From assembly GCF_000772045.1 (NCBI RefSeq), contig NZ_CP009754.1, positions 2,294,001-2,358,000 on the forward strand: 64,000 nt of DNA. Reading direction: 5' to 3'. Source of the stretch: Streptomyces sp. CCM_MD2014. Lineage in GTDB: Bacteria; Actinomycetota; Actinomycetes; Streptomycetales; Streptomycetaceae. The position numbers and the translations under genes were made by a program. The notes under the pieces were generated by a model that had not been told where the DNA came from, made no database searches, and was given only the letters and a program-made list of their open reading frames with translations. Of this stretch, positions 43,527-52,338 are shown in pieces (within the stretch, counting starts at the first letter, position 1; each line of letters starts with the position of its first letter).

Positions 43527-44105
43527 ATGGCCACACGGAAGAACGTCACGGGGAGGTTCTGCTCCGCCACGGCCGGGATGCTGGTCGCCACGGCGGGGCT
43601 GACACTGGCCGCGCGCCAGCGGCGACTGGAGGCGGAACGCCTCGGTCTCAGGCGGCTGGAACTGGAGGAAGCGGCCTCCCGGCGCAGGGCACTGGCCCAC
43701 CAGCAGCGCATGCACTGGGAACTGCTCACGAGGGCGATGGACGACGCGTCCCTGGCTGCCGTGATCGACACCTACGACAAGGACATCCCCGCGGAGAAGC
43801 GGCGCCAGTTCTTCTACGCCAACGCCTGGTACGTCAACCTCTACTACCTTTACGAAGCGGGCCTGCTGGACCAGCAGGAGCTGTTCGGGCGCCTGCGTGA
43901 GATCTTCCAGACGCCCCTGATGCGGGAGTACTGGGAGGCGTCCAGGGCGCAGCGCGCGACGCTGGACGAGTCGTCCGACGAGAGGCGGATCGGGGCCATG
44001 GTGGACGGCCTGATCATGGAACTGGACGAGGCGGACACGGACGAGTGGTGGGTGGTCGGCACGCCTCCGCCCGCCTGGGAGGGCACCTCGTCCTCGGGCG
44101 AGTGA
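43527..44105 (+). CDS. DUF6082-like protein
   Basis: 192 aa. A short hydrophobic segment near the N-terminus (SATAGMLVATAGLTLAA, about 14-30) could anchor it to the membrane. A long helix rich in Arg/Glu/Leu follows (ARQRRLEAERLGLRRLELEEAASRRR), then a helical globular part (DKDIPAEKRRQFFYANAWYVNLYYLYEAGLL) and an acidic tail. Resembles the DUF6082 family of Streptomyces; function unknown. ATG 43527 follows GGGGG. It may be read with the next small gene. Confidence 0.75.
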   Translation: MATRKNVTGRFCSATAGMLVATAGLTLAARQRRLEAERLGLRRLELEEAASRRRALAHQQRMHWELLTRAMDDASLAAVIDTYDKDIPAEKRRQFFYANAWYVNLYYLYEAGLLDQQELFGRLREIFQTPLMREYWEASRAQRATLDESSDERRIGAMVDGLIMELDEADTDEWWVVGTPPPAWEGTSSSGE

Positions 44106-44205
44106 ACCTCTCGCCACATTTCGGCCATGCGGTCACACGGGACGCACTGATCACAGTACGGTGCTGCCGACCAGCGTGCCCAACCCGTGTAAGGACCGGT
44201 ACCCC

Positions 44206-44442
44206 TTGAAGATCGTGCGCCGCATCGGTGTGCCTCCGAGCTCGCGTGGCAGTACGTCGGGAGCCAACTGCCCGGATCTGTTCGAACTGAGCGACGGCAA
44301 TTTCGCCGTGATCGGTACGGAGGCCACCGAGGCCCTCGAGCGTGAGCTGCCCGCCGACGCTTCCCGGGCCGACTACGAACGCATCGTGGTCATCAGCCGG
44401 GAGACCCTCATCCGGGCCAAGGCGGACATCCCCGACGCCTGA
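44206..44442 (+). CDS. Small conserved hypothetical protein, 78 aa
   Basis: 78 aa starting at TTG 44206 with AAGGA 10 nt upstream; starts further up in the same frame give a weak N-terminus. The body (CPDLFELSDGNFAVIGTEATEAL, YERIVVISRETLIRAKADIP) matches a small protein I recall as common in Streptomyces beside regulatory or membrane genes. The compact alpha/beta sequence and coding bias are good. Function unknown. Confidence 0.7.
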   Translation: MKIVRRIGVPPSSRGSTSGANCPDLFELSDGNFAVIGTEATEALERELPADASRADYERIVVISRETLIRAKADIPDA

Positions 44443-44580
44443 CGTCAGCCGTGTCCTTGGCCGTCCCCGCCGCCGATCGCGCACGGACCCCACTCCCGGC
44501 GAGCAACCCGGCACCCCGTCCTTGCTCGACGCTCCCCGACCTGGCCTGGCGCCCGAACGGCACCAGGCCGCTCGCTTTCC

Positions 44581-45753
44581 TCAGGCCACCGCCGGTACGC
44601 CGACCGGCGCTCCCGGCCCCACATACCGGGCCGCAGGCCGGATGATCTTCGAGTCGCGCGCCTGCTCCAGGATGTTCGCGCTCCAGCCCACCACCCGCGC
44701 CGCCGCGAACGTCGGCGTGAACATCTCACGGGGCAGACCGCACAGCTCCATGACCACGCCCGCGTAGAACTCGACGTTGGTGTGCAGTTCGCGCCCCGGT
44801 TTCAGCTCCGCGAGGATCGCCTCGACCTGCCGCTCCACCTCGACGGCGAACTCCACCCGCGGACCGCCGAACCGCTGCGCCACCTCCCGCAGCATCCGCG
44901 AGCGCGGGTCCTCCGTGCGGTAGACCGCGTGGCCGAAGCCCATGATGCGCTCACCGGCGAGCACCCGCTCGCGGATCCACCCGTCGATGCGGTCGGGCGT
45001 GCCGATCGCGTCCAGGGTGTCCAGCGCCCGGCTGGGCGCGCCGCCGTGCAGCGGGCCGGACAGCGCGGACACCGCCCCGGCCAGACACGCCGCCACGTCC
45101 GCACCCGTCGACGCGATGACCCGTGCGGTGAAGGTGGACGCGTTGAACCCGTGGTCAATGGTGGAGATCAGGTACTGCTCGACCGCGCGCGTGCGCACCT
45201 CGTCCGGCTCGGCACCGGTCACCATGTAGAGGTAGTTCGCCGCGTACGACAGGTCCTCGCGGGGTTCCACCGGCTCGAGCCCCCGCCCCAGCCGGTACAG
45301 GGCGGCGAGCAGTGTCGGCACGGCCGCGGCTGCGACCAGGGTGTCCTGCCGGCGCTGGTCCGCCGACAGGTCGTACACCGGTCTGAAGCCCAGGGCCGCG
45401 CCCAGCAGGGACAGACCCGTGCGCATCCCCGCGAGCGGCCCGGAGCGCCCGCCGGCCGCGGCGATGGCGGGCAGTGCCTCGCGCACCGTGCCGGGGAGCC
45501 TTCGCATCGCCGCCGTCTCGGCGGCGAAGGCGGCGCCGCGCCGTGCGTCGGGGAGTTCTCCGTGGACCAGGAGATGCCAGACATCCTCGAAGCCGCGGTT
45601 CTGCGCGAGCTCGACGGCCGAGTACTGCCGGTAGTGGTAGAAGCCCTCGAGCCCTCGCACGTCGCCGACCTCGGTGTCGGCCACCACGACACCGGCGAGT
45701 CCGCGCGGCACCTCGACGAGCGATGCGGGGGCTGCGGTCCTATTGACGGACAT
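44581..45753 (-). CDS. Citrate/2-methylcitrate synthase
   Basis: 390 aa. Condenses acetyl-CoA (or propionyl-CoA) with oxaloacetate. Catalytic regions: DHGFNASTFTAR, GPLHGGAPSRA with the His274-type residue, GFGHAVYRTEDPR with the His320-type residue, and HTNVEFYAGVV, where the usual Asp of NVDFY is Glu. The substitution is conservative and occurs, as I recall, in related streptomycete paralogues. It is short compared with the type II enzyme, so likely a paralogue of the main citrate synthase. ATG 45753 follows GAGGAGG. Divergent from an HTH-citrate-synthase fusion. Confidence 0.88.
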   Translation of the reverse strand: MSVNRTAAPASLVEVPRGLAGVVVADTEVGDVRGLEGFYHYRQYSAVELAQNRGFEDVWHLLVHGELPDARRGAAFAAETAAMRRLPGTVREALPAIAAAGGRSGPLAGMRTGLSLLGAALGFRPVYDLSADQRRQDTLVAAAAVPTLLAALYRLGRGLEPVEPREDLSYAANYLYMVTGAEPDEVRTRAVEQYLISTIDHGFNASTFTARVIASTGADVAACLAGAVSALSGPLHGGAPSRALDTLDAIGTPDRIDGWIRERVLAGERIMGFGHAVYRTEDPRSRMLREVAQRFGGPRVEFAVEVERQVEAILAELKPGRELHTNVEFYAGVVMELCGLPREMFTPTFAAARVVGWSANILEQARDSKIIRPAARYVGPGAPVGVPAVA

Positions 45754-45886
45754 GATTACCTCCTCGAACTTGATACAACTGTCCATACTTGACTGCAACC
45801 CTGTCAATATTGATTGAATCCAAGTTGAATCAATGGGTCTGCTCCATGGCTCAACACAACCCCCCTCCGACGGATACGGTGACCCC
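45754..45886. promoter_or_regulatory. AT-rich divergent promoter with dyad and direct repeats
   Basis: This 133-bp region is clearly richer in A/T than its surroundings. It has a dyad ATTGATT (45809-45815) ... AATCAAT (45828-45834) with TTGAATC repeated at 11-bp distance inside it, and two related blocks starting ACTTGA and ending TGTC (45768-45783, 45787-45805). TTGACA lies on the minus strand at 45807-45802. For the + gene, TCAACA (45851-45856), an 18-bp spacer and TACGGT (45875-45880) precede ATG 45887 by 6 nt. Confidence 0.6.
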
Positions 45887-47152
45887 ATGCGTGATCAAGA
45901 GCCCGGCCGTCCCGACGCCGGCGAGCGGCGCCTGACCACCCGGGAGGCGGCCGAACTGCTCGGGGTGAAACCCGAGACCGTCTACGCGTATGTGAGCCGC
46001 GGCCAGCTCGGCAGCCGGCGCACGCCCGGCACGCGGGGCAGCACCTTCGACGCCGAGGAGGTCCGGGCCCTCGCCCGGCGCAACCGGCGCGACGGCGGCG
46101 GCCCCGCGGCCTCGGCCGCCGGTCAGGAGCTGACCGTGCGCACCCGCCTCACGCTCATCGAGAGCGACCGGTACTACTACCGGGGCGTCGACGCGGTCGA
46201 ACTCGCCGCACGCCACACCTACGAGGAGGTGGCCGAGTGGCTCTGGACCGGGCAGCTGCGTCCGGGCACCGCCTTCTCGGCGCCGGAACCCTCCGTGACC
46301 GCTGCCCGCCGGGCCGTCGACGCCCTGCCCGAACACGCCGGCCCCGCCGACCGGCTCCGCGTGGCGGCGATCGCCGCCGCGGTCGCGGACCCGCTCCGCT
46401 TCGACCTGTCGGAGGGTGCGGTGCTGGGCACGGCCCGCATCCTCGTCCCCACCCTCGTCGCCGCGCTGCCCCCGGTACTGCGCGACGGTGACGACCGGGC
46501 CCCGATCGCCCACCGCCTGTGGACCCGGCTCAGCGGGCGAGAGGCCGACGAGCCGACGCTGCGCGCCCTCGACACGGCGCTCTGCCTCCTCGTCGACCAC
46601 GATCTGGCGGCCTCCACGCTCGCCGTGCGCGTCGCCGCTTCGGCACGGGCCCACGCCTACGCCGCGGTGTCCGCCGGGCTCGGCGTCGTCGAGGGACCGC
46701 TGCACGGCGCCGCCGGAGGACTCGCCCACCGGATGCTGCTGGACGTGCTCGAACTGGGCAGCGCGGGTCCGGTGGTCGCGGAGGAACTGCGGGCCGGCCG
46801 GCGCGTCCCGGGACTCGGCCACCGGCTCTACCCCGGTGAGGACCCACGCGCGGGTGCCCTGTTCGCACTCCTGGAGGACATCCCCCGGGCGGCGCCCGCG
46901 CTCGCGGCGGCCAGGGACATCCAGGCCACCGCTGCCCGGCACACCCCGCTGCACGCCAACGTCGACCTGGCGCTCGCCGTGCTCACCGCGTCGTCCGGCA
47001 TGGCACCCACCGCGGCCGAGACGATCTTCGCGGTGGCCCGTACGGCGGGCTGGATCGCGCACGCCCTGGAGGAGTACGGGGAGCGCCCCCTGCGGATGCG
47101 GCCGAGCGGGCTGTACTCCGGTCCCAGGCCGCCGCGCCCCCTACCGGAGTAG
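45887..47152 (+). CDS. Citrate synthase fused to N-terminal HTH domain
   Basis: 421 aa. Residues about 12-70 form an excisionase/MerR-type winged helix (LTTREAAELLGVKPETVYAYVSRGQLGSRR). A linker and a citrate-synthase domain (about 85-410) follow. Catalytic-type residues remain: GPLHGAAGG, GLGHRLYPGEDP and HANVDLALAV (Asp kept here). It could be a bifunctional enzyme-regulator or a sensor that has taken over the fold. Start ATG 45887 lies 6 nt after TACGGT, so a leaderless mRNA is likely; a start at 45833 would add a non-conserved tail. Its divergent partner is a stand-alone citrate synthase, the obvious candidate target. Confidence 0.88.
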   Translation: MRDQEPGRPDAGERRLTTREAAELLGVKPETVYAYVSRGQLGSRRTPGTRGSTFDAEEVRALARRNRRDGGGPAASAAGQELTVRTRLTLIESDRYYYRGVDAVELAARHTYEEVAEWLWTGQLRPGTAFSAPEPSVTAARRAVDALPEHAGPADRLRVAAIAAAVADPLRFDLSEGAVLGTARILVPTLVAALPPVLRDGDDRAPIAHRLWTRLSGREADEPTLRALDTALCLLVDHDLAASTLAVRVAASARAHAYAAVSAGLGVVEGPLHGAAGGLAHRMLLDVLELGSAGPVVAEELRAGRRVPGLGHRLYPGEDPRAGALFALLEDIPRAAPALAAARDIQATAARHTPLHANVDLALAVLTASSGMAPTAAETIFAVARTAGWIAHALEEYGERPLRMRPSGLYSGPRPPRPLPE

Positions 47153-47187
47153 CGTCCGGGCGCGGCTGGACGTCGCCGTGGCGCAAG

Positions 47188-47206
47188 TCAGGTTAGGCTC
47201 ACCTCT
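47188..47206 (+). promoter_or_regulatory. Iron box (DmdR/IdeR type) overlapping -10
   Basis: TCAGGTTAGGCTCACCTCT matches the streptomycete iron box TTAGGTTAGGCTCACCTAA at 16 of 19 positions. The -10 TAGGCT (47194-47199) is inside it, and the GTG start follows 7 nt later, so Fe-loaded DmdR1 would block initiation of a leaderless mRNA. Confidence 0.85.
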
Positions 47207-48154
47207 GTGAGTACGTGCTCAGTGGTCTCCCGGGACCTCGACGAGCCCCTTACGGGCACCGCACCCGTCGCGAGGACCTGGTTGCTGCTCGAACAGCCCG
47301 GCCCGTGGGGCGCCAAGGCGCTCACCTCGAGCCACCTGGACCCCGCGCTGGGGCGTGCCCTGGACGCGGCGGCGAGGGGGACGGGCGTGCGCATCGCGCT
47401 CATCCGCCGCCCCGGGCGCCACGCGGACCGGGGCACGCCCGCCGAGCGCAGGGTGTACGCGGCGCACACCGTGCCGGGCAACGTGTGGCTGCACGGGACC
47501 GCGATCGGGGACCCCCGCCGGCTGCTCGGCCTAGATTTCGCGGCACTCGGCCGGGGCGACCACCACACCTTCGACTCGGTGCTGGACGGCGCCCCCCACC
47601 AGGGCGATCCGCTCGCGCTCGTCTGCACCAACGGCAAACGCGACCGGTGCTGCGCGCTCCTCGGCAGGCCGCTGGCGGCCGAGATCGCCGCCTCCGGAGC
47701 CGACGGCGTCTGGGAAGTCACCCACCTGGGAGGCCACCGCTTCTCGCCGACCGTGCTGGTACTGCCGCACGGCTACGTCTACGGGCGCATCCAGGCACAC
47801 GCCGTCAAGGAGATCCTGCACCGTGCGCGGGAGGACCGGATCGTCGTGGAGGGCTGCCGCGGGCACTCCGCCTGGGAGCGCCCGGGCCAGGCGGCCGAGC
47901 TGGCCCTGCGGTCGGCCGTCGCCGAGGACGCGGCGCAGGCACTGACGGTCGTACGGACGGACGGCGCCGCACCGCGCTGGGAGGTGACCCTGTCCCACTC
48001 CGACGGCCGGCGCTGGCGGGTCACCGTCGCACAAGGGGCCTCGGCACCCCCGCGACCGGAGAGCTGCGGAGCGTCGGTGCTGGGCTCGCCGGCGCGGATG
48101 GAGGTCACGTCGGTGCGCGAGCTGCCGGTGCCGGCGGCGGCACTGGCGAGCTGA
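47207..48154 (+). CDS. Sucrase/ferredoxin-like family protein
   Basis: 315 aa, Suc_Fer-like (PF06999 type), thioredoxin-fold ferredoxin relatives. The cluster-binding region is CTNGKRDRCCA (about 145-155), with HLGGHRFSPTVLVLPHG downstream; further Cys residues occur near 222 and 285. A redox or electron-transfer role is likely but not proven. The upstream iron box puts it in the iron-starvation regulon, suggesting a part in iron acquisition such as ferric-siderophore reduction (inference). The GTG start follows the -10 by 7 nt. Confidence 0.85.
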   Translation: MSTCSVVSRDLDEPLTGTAPVARTWLLLEQPGPWGAKALTSSHLDPALGRALDAAARGTGVRIALIRRPGRHADRGTPAERRVYAAHTVPGNVWLHGTAIGDPRRLLGLDFAALGRGDHHTFDSVLDGAPHQGDPLALVCTNGKRDRCCALLGRPLAAEIAASGADGVWEVTHLGGHRFSPTVLVLPHGYVYGRIQAHAVKEILHRAREDRIVVEGCRGHSAWERPGQAAELALRSAVAEDAAQALTVVRTDGAAPRWEVTLSHSDGRRWRVTVAQGASAPPRPESCGASVLGSPARMEVTSVRELPVPAAALAS

Positions 48155-48274
48155 GGCGCGGACGACCCTGGAAGCCGGCCGCAGCTCGGCGGCCCTCTCG
48201 GCCGCCAACGCGGGCAGAGCCGCCGGGCGGGAGATACACGCCACACCCCGCTCCGGCCGGCCGTGGTCCCCACG

Positions 48275-48280
48275 TACCGT
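48275..48280 (+). promoter_or_regulatory. Putative -10 (TACCGT) of CitA-type kinase gene
   Basis: TAnnnT with a 7-nt gap to ATG 48288; the intervening CGTGGCC is no ribosome site. Confidence 0.4.
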
Positions 48281-48287
48281 CGTGGCC

Positions 48288-50030
48288 ATGAGCTCCACTG
48301 CCCCCGTACGCCGACGGCGCCTGGGCCTGCCGCGGCGGGTGTTCTCGCAGGTGCTGCTGATGCAGCTGGCGATCGCCGCGGGCGTCGCCGTACTCGCGAC
48401 CGGACTGTTCCTGGCACCGCTCGGGGACCAGCTGGACGACCAGGCGATGCGCCGGGCGCTGGCGATCGCGCAGACCACCGCGCAGCAACCGCAGGTGGTG
48501 CGGGACCTGCGGACCACCCGGCCGGCGGCGGACGGTCCGGTGCAGCGGGAGGCGGAGCGGGTGCGCAGGGCCACCAAGGCGGAGTACGTCGTCGTGATGG
48601 ACCGCGAGGGGGTGCGCTGGTCGCACACCGACCCGGAGCGGATCGGCCAGGTCGTCTCGACCGACCCGGGGCAGGCCCTGGCGGGACGCGAGGTCATGGA
48701 GATCGACAACGGCACCCTGGGCCGTTCCGCCCGCGGGAAGGTCCCCTTGCGCGACAGCGACGGCGCGATCGTAGGGGCGGTCTCGGTGGGCATCGCCTAC
48801 GACAGCGTGCGGGCGCGGCTGATCCACGCCATCCCCGGCCTGTTCGCGTACGCCGGGGGCGCGCTGGCCGTCGGTGCCCTGGCGTCCTGGATCATCTCGC
48901 GCCGGGTGCAGCGGCAGACCCGGGACCTGGCCTTCTCGGACATCGCGGGGCTGCTGGCGGAGCGCGAGGCCATGCTGCACGGCATCCGGGAGGGTGTCGT
49001 CGCCCTCGACCGCGGGGGCCGGGTCCGCCTGCTCAACGACGAGGCGCAGCGCCTCCTGGGCATCGGCGGCGAGGCCGTCGGCCGTTTCCCCGACGAGGCG
49101 CTCGGCCCGGGCCGTACGGCCGACGTCCTGGCCGGCCGGGTGACCGGTACCGACCTGCTGACCGTGCGCGGCCAGCGGGTCCTGGTCGCCAACCGGATGC
49201 CCACCGACGACGGCGGGGCCGTCGCCACGCTGCGCGACCGCACCGAGCTGGAGCAGCTCGGCCGGGAGCTGGACTCCACGCGCGGCCTGATCGACGCCCT
49301 GCGCGCACAGGACCACGAGCACGCCAACCGCATGCACACCCTGCTGGGGCTGCTGGAACTGGAGATGTACGACGACGCCGTGGAGTTCGTCGGCGAGGTG
49401 GTCGGCGACCACCGGGTCACCGCGGAACAGATCACCGAGCGGATCCGGGACCCCCTGCTCGCCGCCCTGCTGGTCGGCAAGGCGGCCGTCGCGGCCGAAC
49501 GCGGAGTCGCCCTGTGGGTCTCTGACCGGTCGCGGCTGCCCGACCGCCTGGTCGATCCCGGGGGCCTCGTCACCATCGTCGGCAACCTGGTCGACAACGC
49601 CCTCGACGCCACCGCCGGGACCCCGCACGCGCGCGTGGAGGTCGAACTGCGCACCGAGGGACGCGCCGCCACGCTCACGGTGCGGGACACGGGGCCCGGC
49701 ATACCGGCGGACCACCGTGAGCTGGTGTTCACGACGGGCTGGTCCACCAAGGAGGCGCCGGCCCACCGCGAGCGCGGCATCGGACTCCCGCTGGTGCGCC
49801 GCCTCGCCGAGCGGCAGGGTGGCAGTGCGACGGCCGGGGAGGCGAGCGGCGGGGGCGCGGAGTTCGTCGTAGCCCTGCCGGAGGCTCTGACGGAACCCGA
49901 ACCGGAACCGGGACCCGAACCGGAACCGGGAGCGAAGCCGCAGCCGGTATCGGCACCGGCGCCGGGCCCGGGCCCGGAAGCCGCCCCCACCACCTCTGTG
50001 ACCACCGCTGCCGAGAAGGAGTCCCGATGA
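48288..50030 (+). CDS. CitA/DcuS-type sensor histidine kinase
   Basis: 580 aa. TM1 (about 18-42, VLLMQLAIAAGVAVLATGLFL), a periplasmic PAS-like PDC sensor (45-175: YVVVMDREGVRWSHTDPERIGQ, GAIVGAVSVGIAYDS), TM2 (about 180-205), a cytoplasmic PAS (about 225-325), the phospho-accepting His in QDHEHANRMHTLLGLLEL and an HATPase (NLVDNALDAT, GIGLPLVRRLAERQGG). The family senses citrate, C4-dicarboxylates or malate outside the cell. The C-terminal tail of 50 aa is Pro/Glu-rich. ATG 48288 is 7 nt after TACCGT (48275-48280), a leaderless arrangement. Confidence 0.9.
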   Translation: MSSTAPVRRRRLGLPRRVFSQVLLMQLAIAAGVAVLATGLFLAPLGDQLDDQAMRRALAIAQTTAQQPQVVRDLRTTRPAADGPVQREAERVRRATKAEYVVVMDREGVRWSHTDPERIGQVVSTDPGQALAGREVMEIDNGTLGRSARGKVPLRDSDGAIVGAVSVGIAYDSVRARLIHAIPGLFAYAGGALAVGALASWIISRRVQRQTRDLAFSDIAGLLAEREAMLHGIREGVVALDRGGRVRLLNDEAQRLLGIGGEAVGRFPDEALGPGRTADVLAGRVTGTDLLTVRGQRVLVANRMPTDDGGAVATLRDRTELEQLGRELDSTRGLIDALRAQDHEHANRMHTLLGLLELEMYDDAVEFVGEVVGDHRVTAEQITERIRDPLLAALLVGKAAVAAERGVALWVSDRSRLPDRLVDPGGLVTIVGNLVDNALDATAGTPHARVEVELRTEGRAATLTVRDTGPGIPADHRELVFTTGWSTKEAPAHRERGIGLPLVRRLAERQGGSATAGEASGGGAEFVVALPEALTEPEPEPGPEPEPGAKPQPVSAPAPGPGPEAAPTTSVTTAAEKESR

Positions 50031-50707
50031 TCGAGGTCCTGGTCGTGGACGACGACACGCGGGTCGCGCGCGTCAACGCCGCGTACGTCGAGAAGGTGCC
50101 GGGCTTCCACGTCGCCGGCGAGGCGCACAGCGCACTGGAGGCGCTGGCCGCGGTGGAGCGGCTGCCCCGCCTGGACCTGATCCTGCTGGACCACTACCTG
50201 CCCGACCGGACCGGTCTGGAGGTCGTCGGGGAGATGCGTCGGAGAGGACTCCAGACCGACGTCATCATGGTGACGGCCGCCCGGGACGTGTCGACCGTCC
50301 AGGCGGCGATGCGCCAGGGCGCTCTCCAGTACCTGGTGAAACCGTTCGCCTTCGCCGGTCTGCGCGCCAAGCTGGAGGCGTACGCGCAGCTGCGCCGCAC
50401 CCTCGACGGGGGCGGTGAGGCGGAACAGGCCGAGGTCGACCGGATCTTCGGCGCCCTGTCGGCACCGTCCGAGCCCGGACTGCCCAAGGGGCACTCCCCC
50501 ACCACCGCCGAGCTGGTCCGCCAGTGCCTGCTGAAGGCCGACGGGCCGCTCTCCGCCCAGGAGATCGCCGAGCGGACCGGGGTGAGCCGCCAGACCGCGC
50601 AGCGCTATCTGAAGCTTCTGGAACGCACCGGGCGGGCCGTACTGACCCTCAAGTACGGCGAGGCGGGCCGCCCCGAGCACCGCTACGCGTGGGCGACGCG
50701 CGCCTGA
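50027..50707 (+). CDS. CitB/DcuR-type response regulator
   Basis: 226 aa. Receiver 1-125 with phospho-acceptor Asp55 (LILLDHYLPDRTG) and Lys of YLVKPFAF; a C-terminal helix-turn-helix (about 170-215: LSAQEIAERTGVSRQTAQRYLKLLERTGR). It is translationally coupled to its kinase (4-nt overlap). Such regulators activate carboxylate transporters and catabolic genes; the convergent symporter is a likely but unproven target. Confidence 0.92.
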   Translation: MIEVLVVDDDTRVARVNAAYVEKVPGFHVAGEAHSALEALAAVERLPRLDLILLDHYLPDRTGLEVVGEMRRRGLQTDVIMVTAARDVSTVQAAMRQGALQYLVKPFAFAGLRAKLEAYAQLRRTLDGGGEAEQAEVDRIFGALSAPSEPGLPKGHSPTTAELVRQCLLKADGPLSAQEIAERTGVSRQTAQRYLKLLERTGRAVLTLKYGEAGRPEHRYAWATRA

Positions 50708-50745
50708 ACCACTGTCGAGCACCCGGGTCCTGGGGGTCGCCGCCC

Positions 50746-52338
50746 CTACACGGCCCCCGCCCCGGTCAGCGACCGCACCTCGGTCTCGGCGTGCCTGGCC
50801 TCGTCCGGGACCTCCGGCGAGGTGGCCGTGCCGAGCCAGCCGGCGAGGAAGCCCAGCGGGATCGAGACGAGACCGGGGTTCTGCAGCGGGAAGTACTGGA
50901 AGTCGAGGCCCGGGAAGAGTGACTGCGGGCTGCCGGAGACCACCGGGGACAGCAGTACGAGGACCACGGACGGCACCAGACCGCCGTAGACCGCCCACAC
51001 CGCACCCCGGGTGGTGAAGCCGCGCCAGAACAGCGAATAGAGCAGCACCGGCAGATTGGCTGAGGCGGCCACGGCGAAGGCGAGGCCCACCAGGAAGGCG
51101 ACGTTGAGGTCGCGGGCGAGCAGGCCCAGCCCGATCGCGACGGCGCCGATGCCGACGGCGGCGACCCGCGCCACGGCGACCTCGCTGCGCGGCTCGGAGC
51201 GGCGCCGCCGCAGGGAGGCGTACAGGTCGTGGGCGACGGACGCCGAGGAGGCCAGGGTGATGCCGGCGACCACCGCGAGGATGGTGGCGAACGCGACGGC
51301 GGCGACGACGGCGAACAGGACCGTGCCGCCGGTGGACTGCGCGCCGCCGCCCAGGTCCAGGGCGAGCAGCGGCACCGCCGTGTTCCCGGCGGCGTTCGAC
51401 GCGCGGACGGCGTCGGAGCCGACCAGAGCGGCGGCACCGAATCCCAGCACGATCGTCATCAGGTAGAAGCCGCCGATGAGGCCGATCGACCAGACCACGG
51501 ACCGCCGCGCCGCCCGTGCGGTGGGCACGGTGTAGAAGCGGGACAGGATGTGCGGCAGCCCGGCCGTGCCGAGCACCAGGGCGAGCCCCAGGCTGATGAA
51601 GTCGAAGCGGGAGACCCAGTCCCCGCCGTAGGCCAGGCCGGGCGCGAGGAACGCGTCGCCGTGGCCGCTGCGCTCGGCCGCCGTGCGCAGCAGCCGGTCG
51701 ACGTCGCCGTGGAAGCGCACCAGGACGAGCGTGGTCAGCGTCACGGTGCCGCCCAGCAGCAGGACCGCCTTGACGATCTGGATCCAGGTGGTGGCCCGCA
51801 TCCCGCCCAGCGACACGTAGATCACCATGAGGGCGCCGACGCCGATGACGGTCCACGTCCGCGCTGCCTCGCTCGTCCCGCCCAGGAGCAGTGCGACGAG
51901 ACTGCCCGCGCCCACCATCTGCGCCACGAGGTACAGGACGGAGACGGTGACCGAGGACGTCCCCGCCGCGATGCGTACCGGCCGCTCCCTCATCCGGGCG
52001 GCCACGACGTCGGCGAGGGTGAACCGCCCGCAGTTGCGCACGAGTTCGGCGACGAGGAACAGGACGACGAGCCAGGCCACGAGGAAGCCCACCGAGTAGA
52101 GCATGCCGTCGTAGCCGTAGAGGGCGATGAGCCCCGAGATGCCGAGGAAGGAAGCGGCCGACATGTAGTCGCCCGAGATGGCAAAACCGTTCTCCATCGG
52201 AGAGAAGAGGCGGCCGCCCGCGTAGAACTCCTCCGCCGAGCCGTGCCGGTGGCGGCCCACCCAGGTGGTGATGGCGAGCGTGACGGCGACGAACGTGCTG
52301 AACAACAGCAGCGCCAGCGTCTGGTGATCACCCGTCAC
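50746..52338 (-). CDS. Solute:sodium symporter (ActP-like)
   Basis: 530 aa, SSS family with about 13 membrane helices. Family features include EEFYAGGRLFSPMENGFAISGDYMSAASFLGISG, GGMRATTWIQIVKAVLL and GTAGLPHILSRFYTVPTAR. The close relatives take up acetate, pyruvate or other short monocarboxylates with Na+. The GTG start overlaps the DUF485 stop (GTGA). Converges on the CitA/CitB-type genes. Confidence 0.92.
   Translation of the reverse strand: MTGDHQTLALLLFSTFVAVTLAITTWVGRHRHGSAEEFYAGGRLFSPMENGFAISGDYMSAASFLGISGLIALYGYDGMLYSVGFLVAWLVVLFLVAELVRNCGRFTLADVVAARMRERPVRIAAGTSSVTVSVLYLVAQMVGAGSLVALLLGGTSEAARTWTVIGVGALMVIYVSLGGMRATTWIQIVKAVLLLGGTVTLTTLVLVRFHGDVDRLLRTAAERSGHGDAFLAPGLAYGGDWVSRFDFISLGLALVLGTAGLPHILSRFYTVPTARAARRSVVWSIGLIGGFYLMTIVLGFGAAALVGSDAVRASNAAGNTAVPLLALDLGGGAQSTGGTVLFAVVAAVAFATILAVVAGITLASSASVAHDLYASLRRRRSEPRSEVAVARVAAVGIGAVAIGLGLLARDLNVAFLVGLAFAVAASANLPVLLYSLFWRGFTTRGAVWAVYGGLVPSVVLVLLSPVVSGSPQSLFPGLDFQYFPLQNPGLVSIPLGFLAGWLGTATSPEVPDEARHAETEVRSLTGAGAV

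Noticed and set aside
44569..45753. Calling the Glu of NVEFY an inactivating change in the citrate synthase
   Set aside because: The change is conservative and I recall it in related streptomycete paralogues, so loss of activity cannot be claimed.
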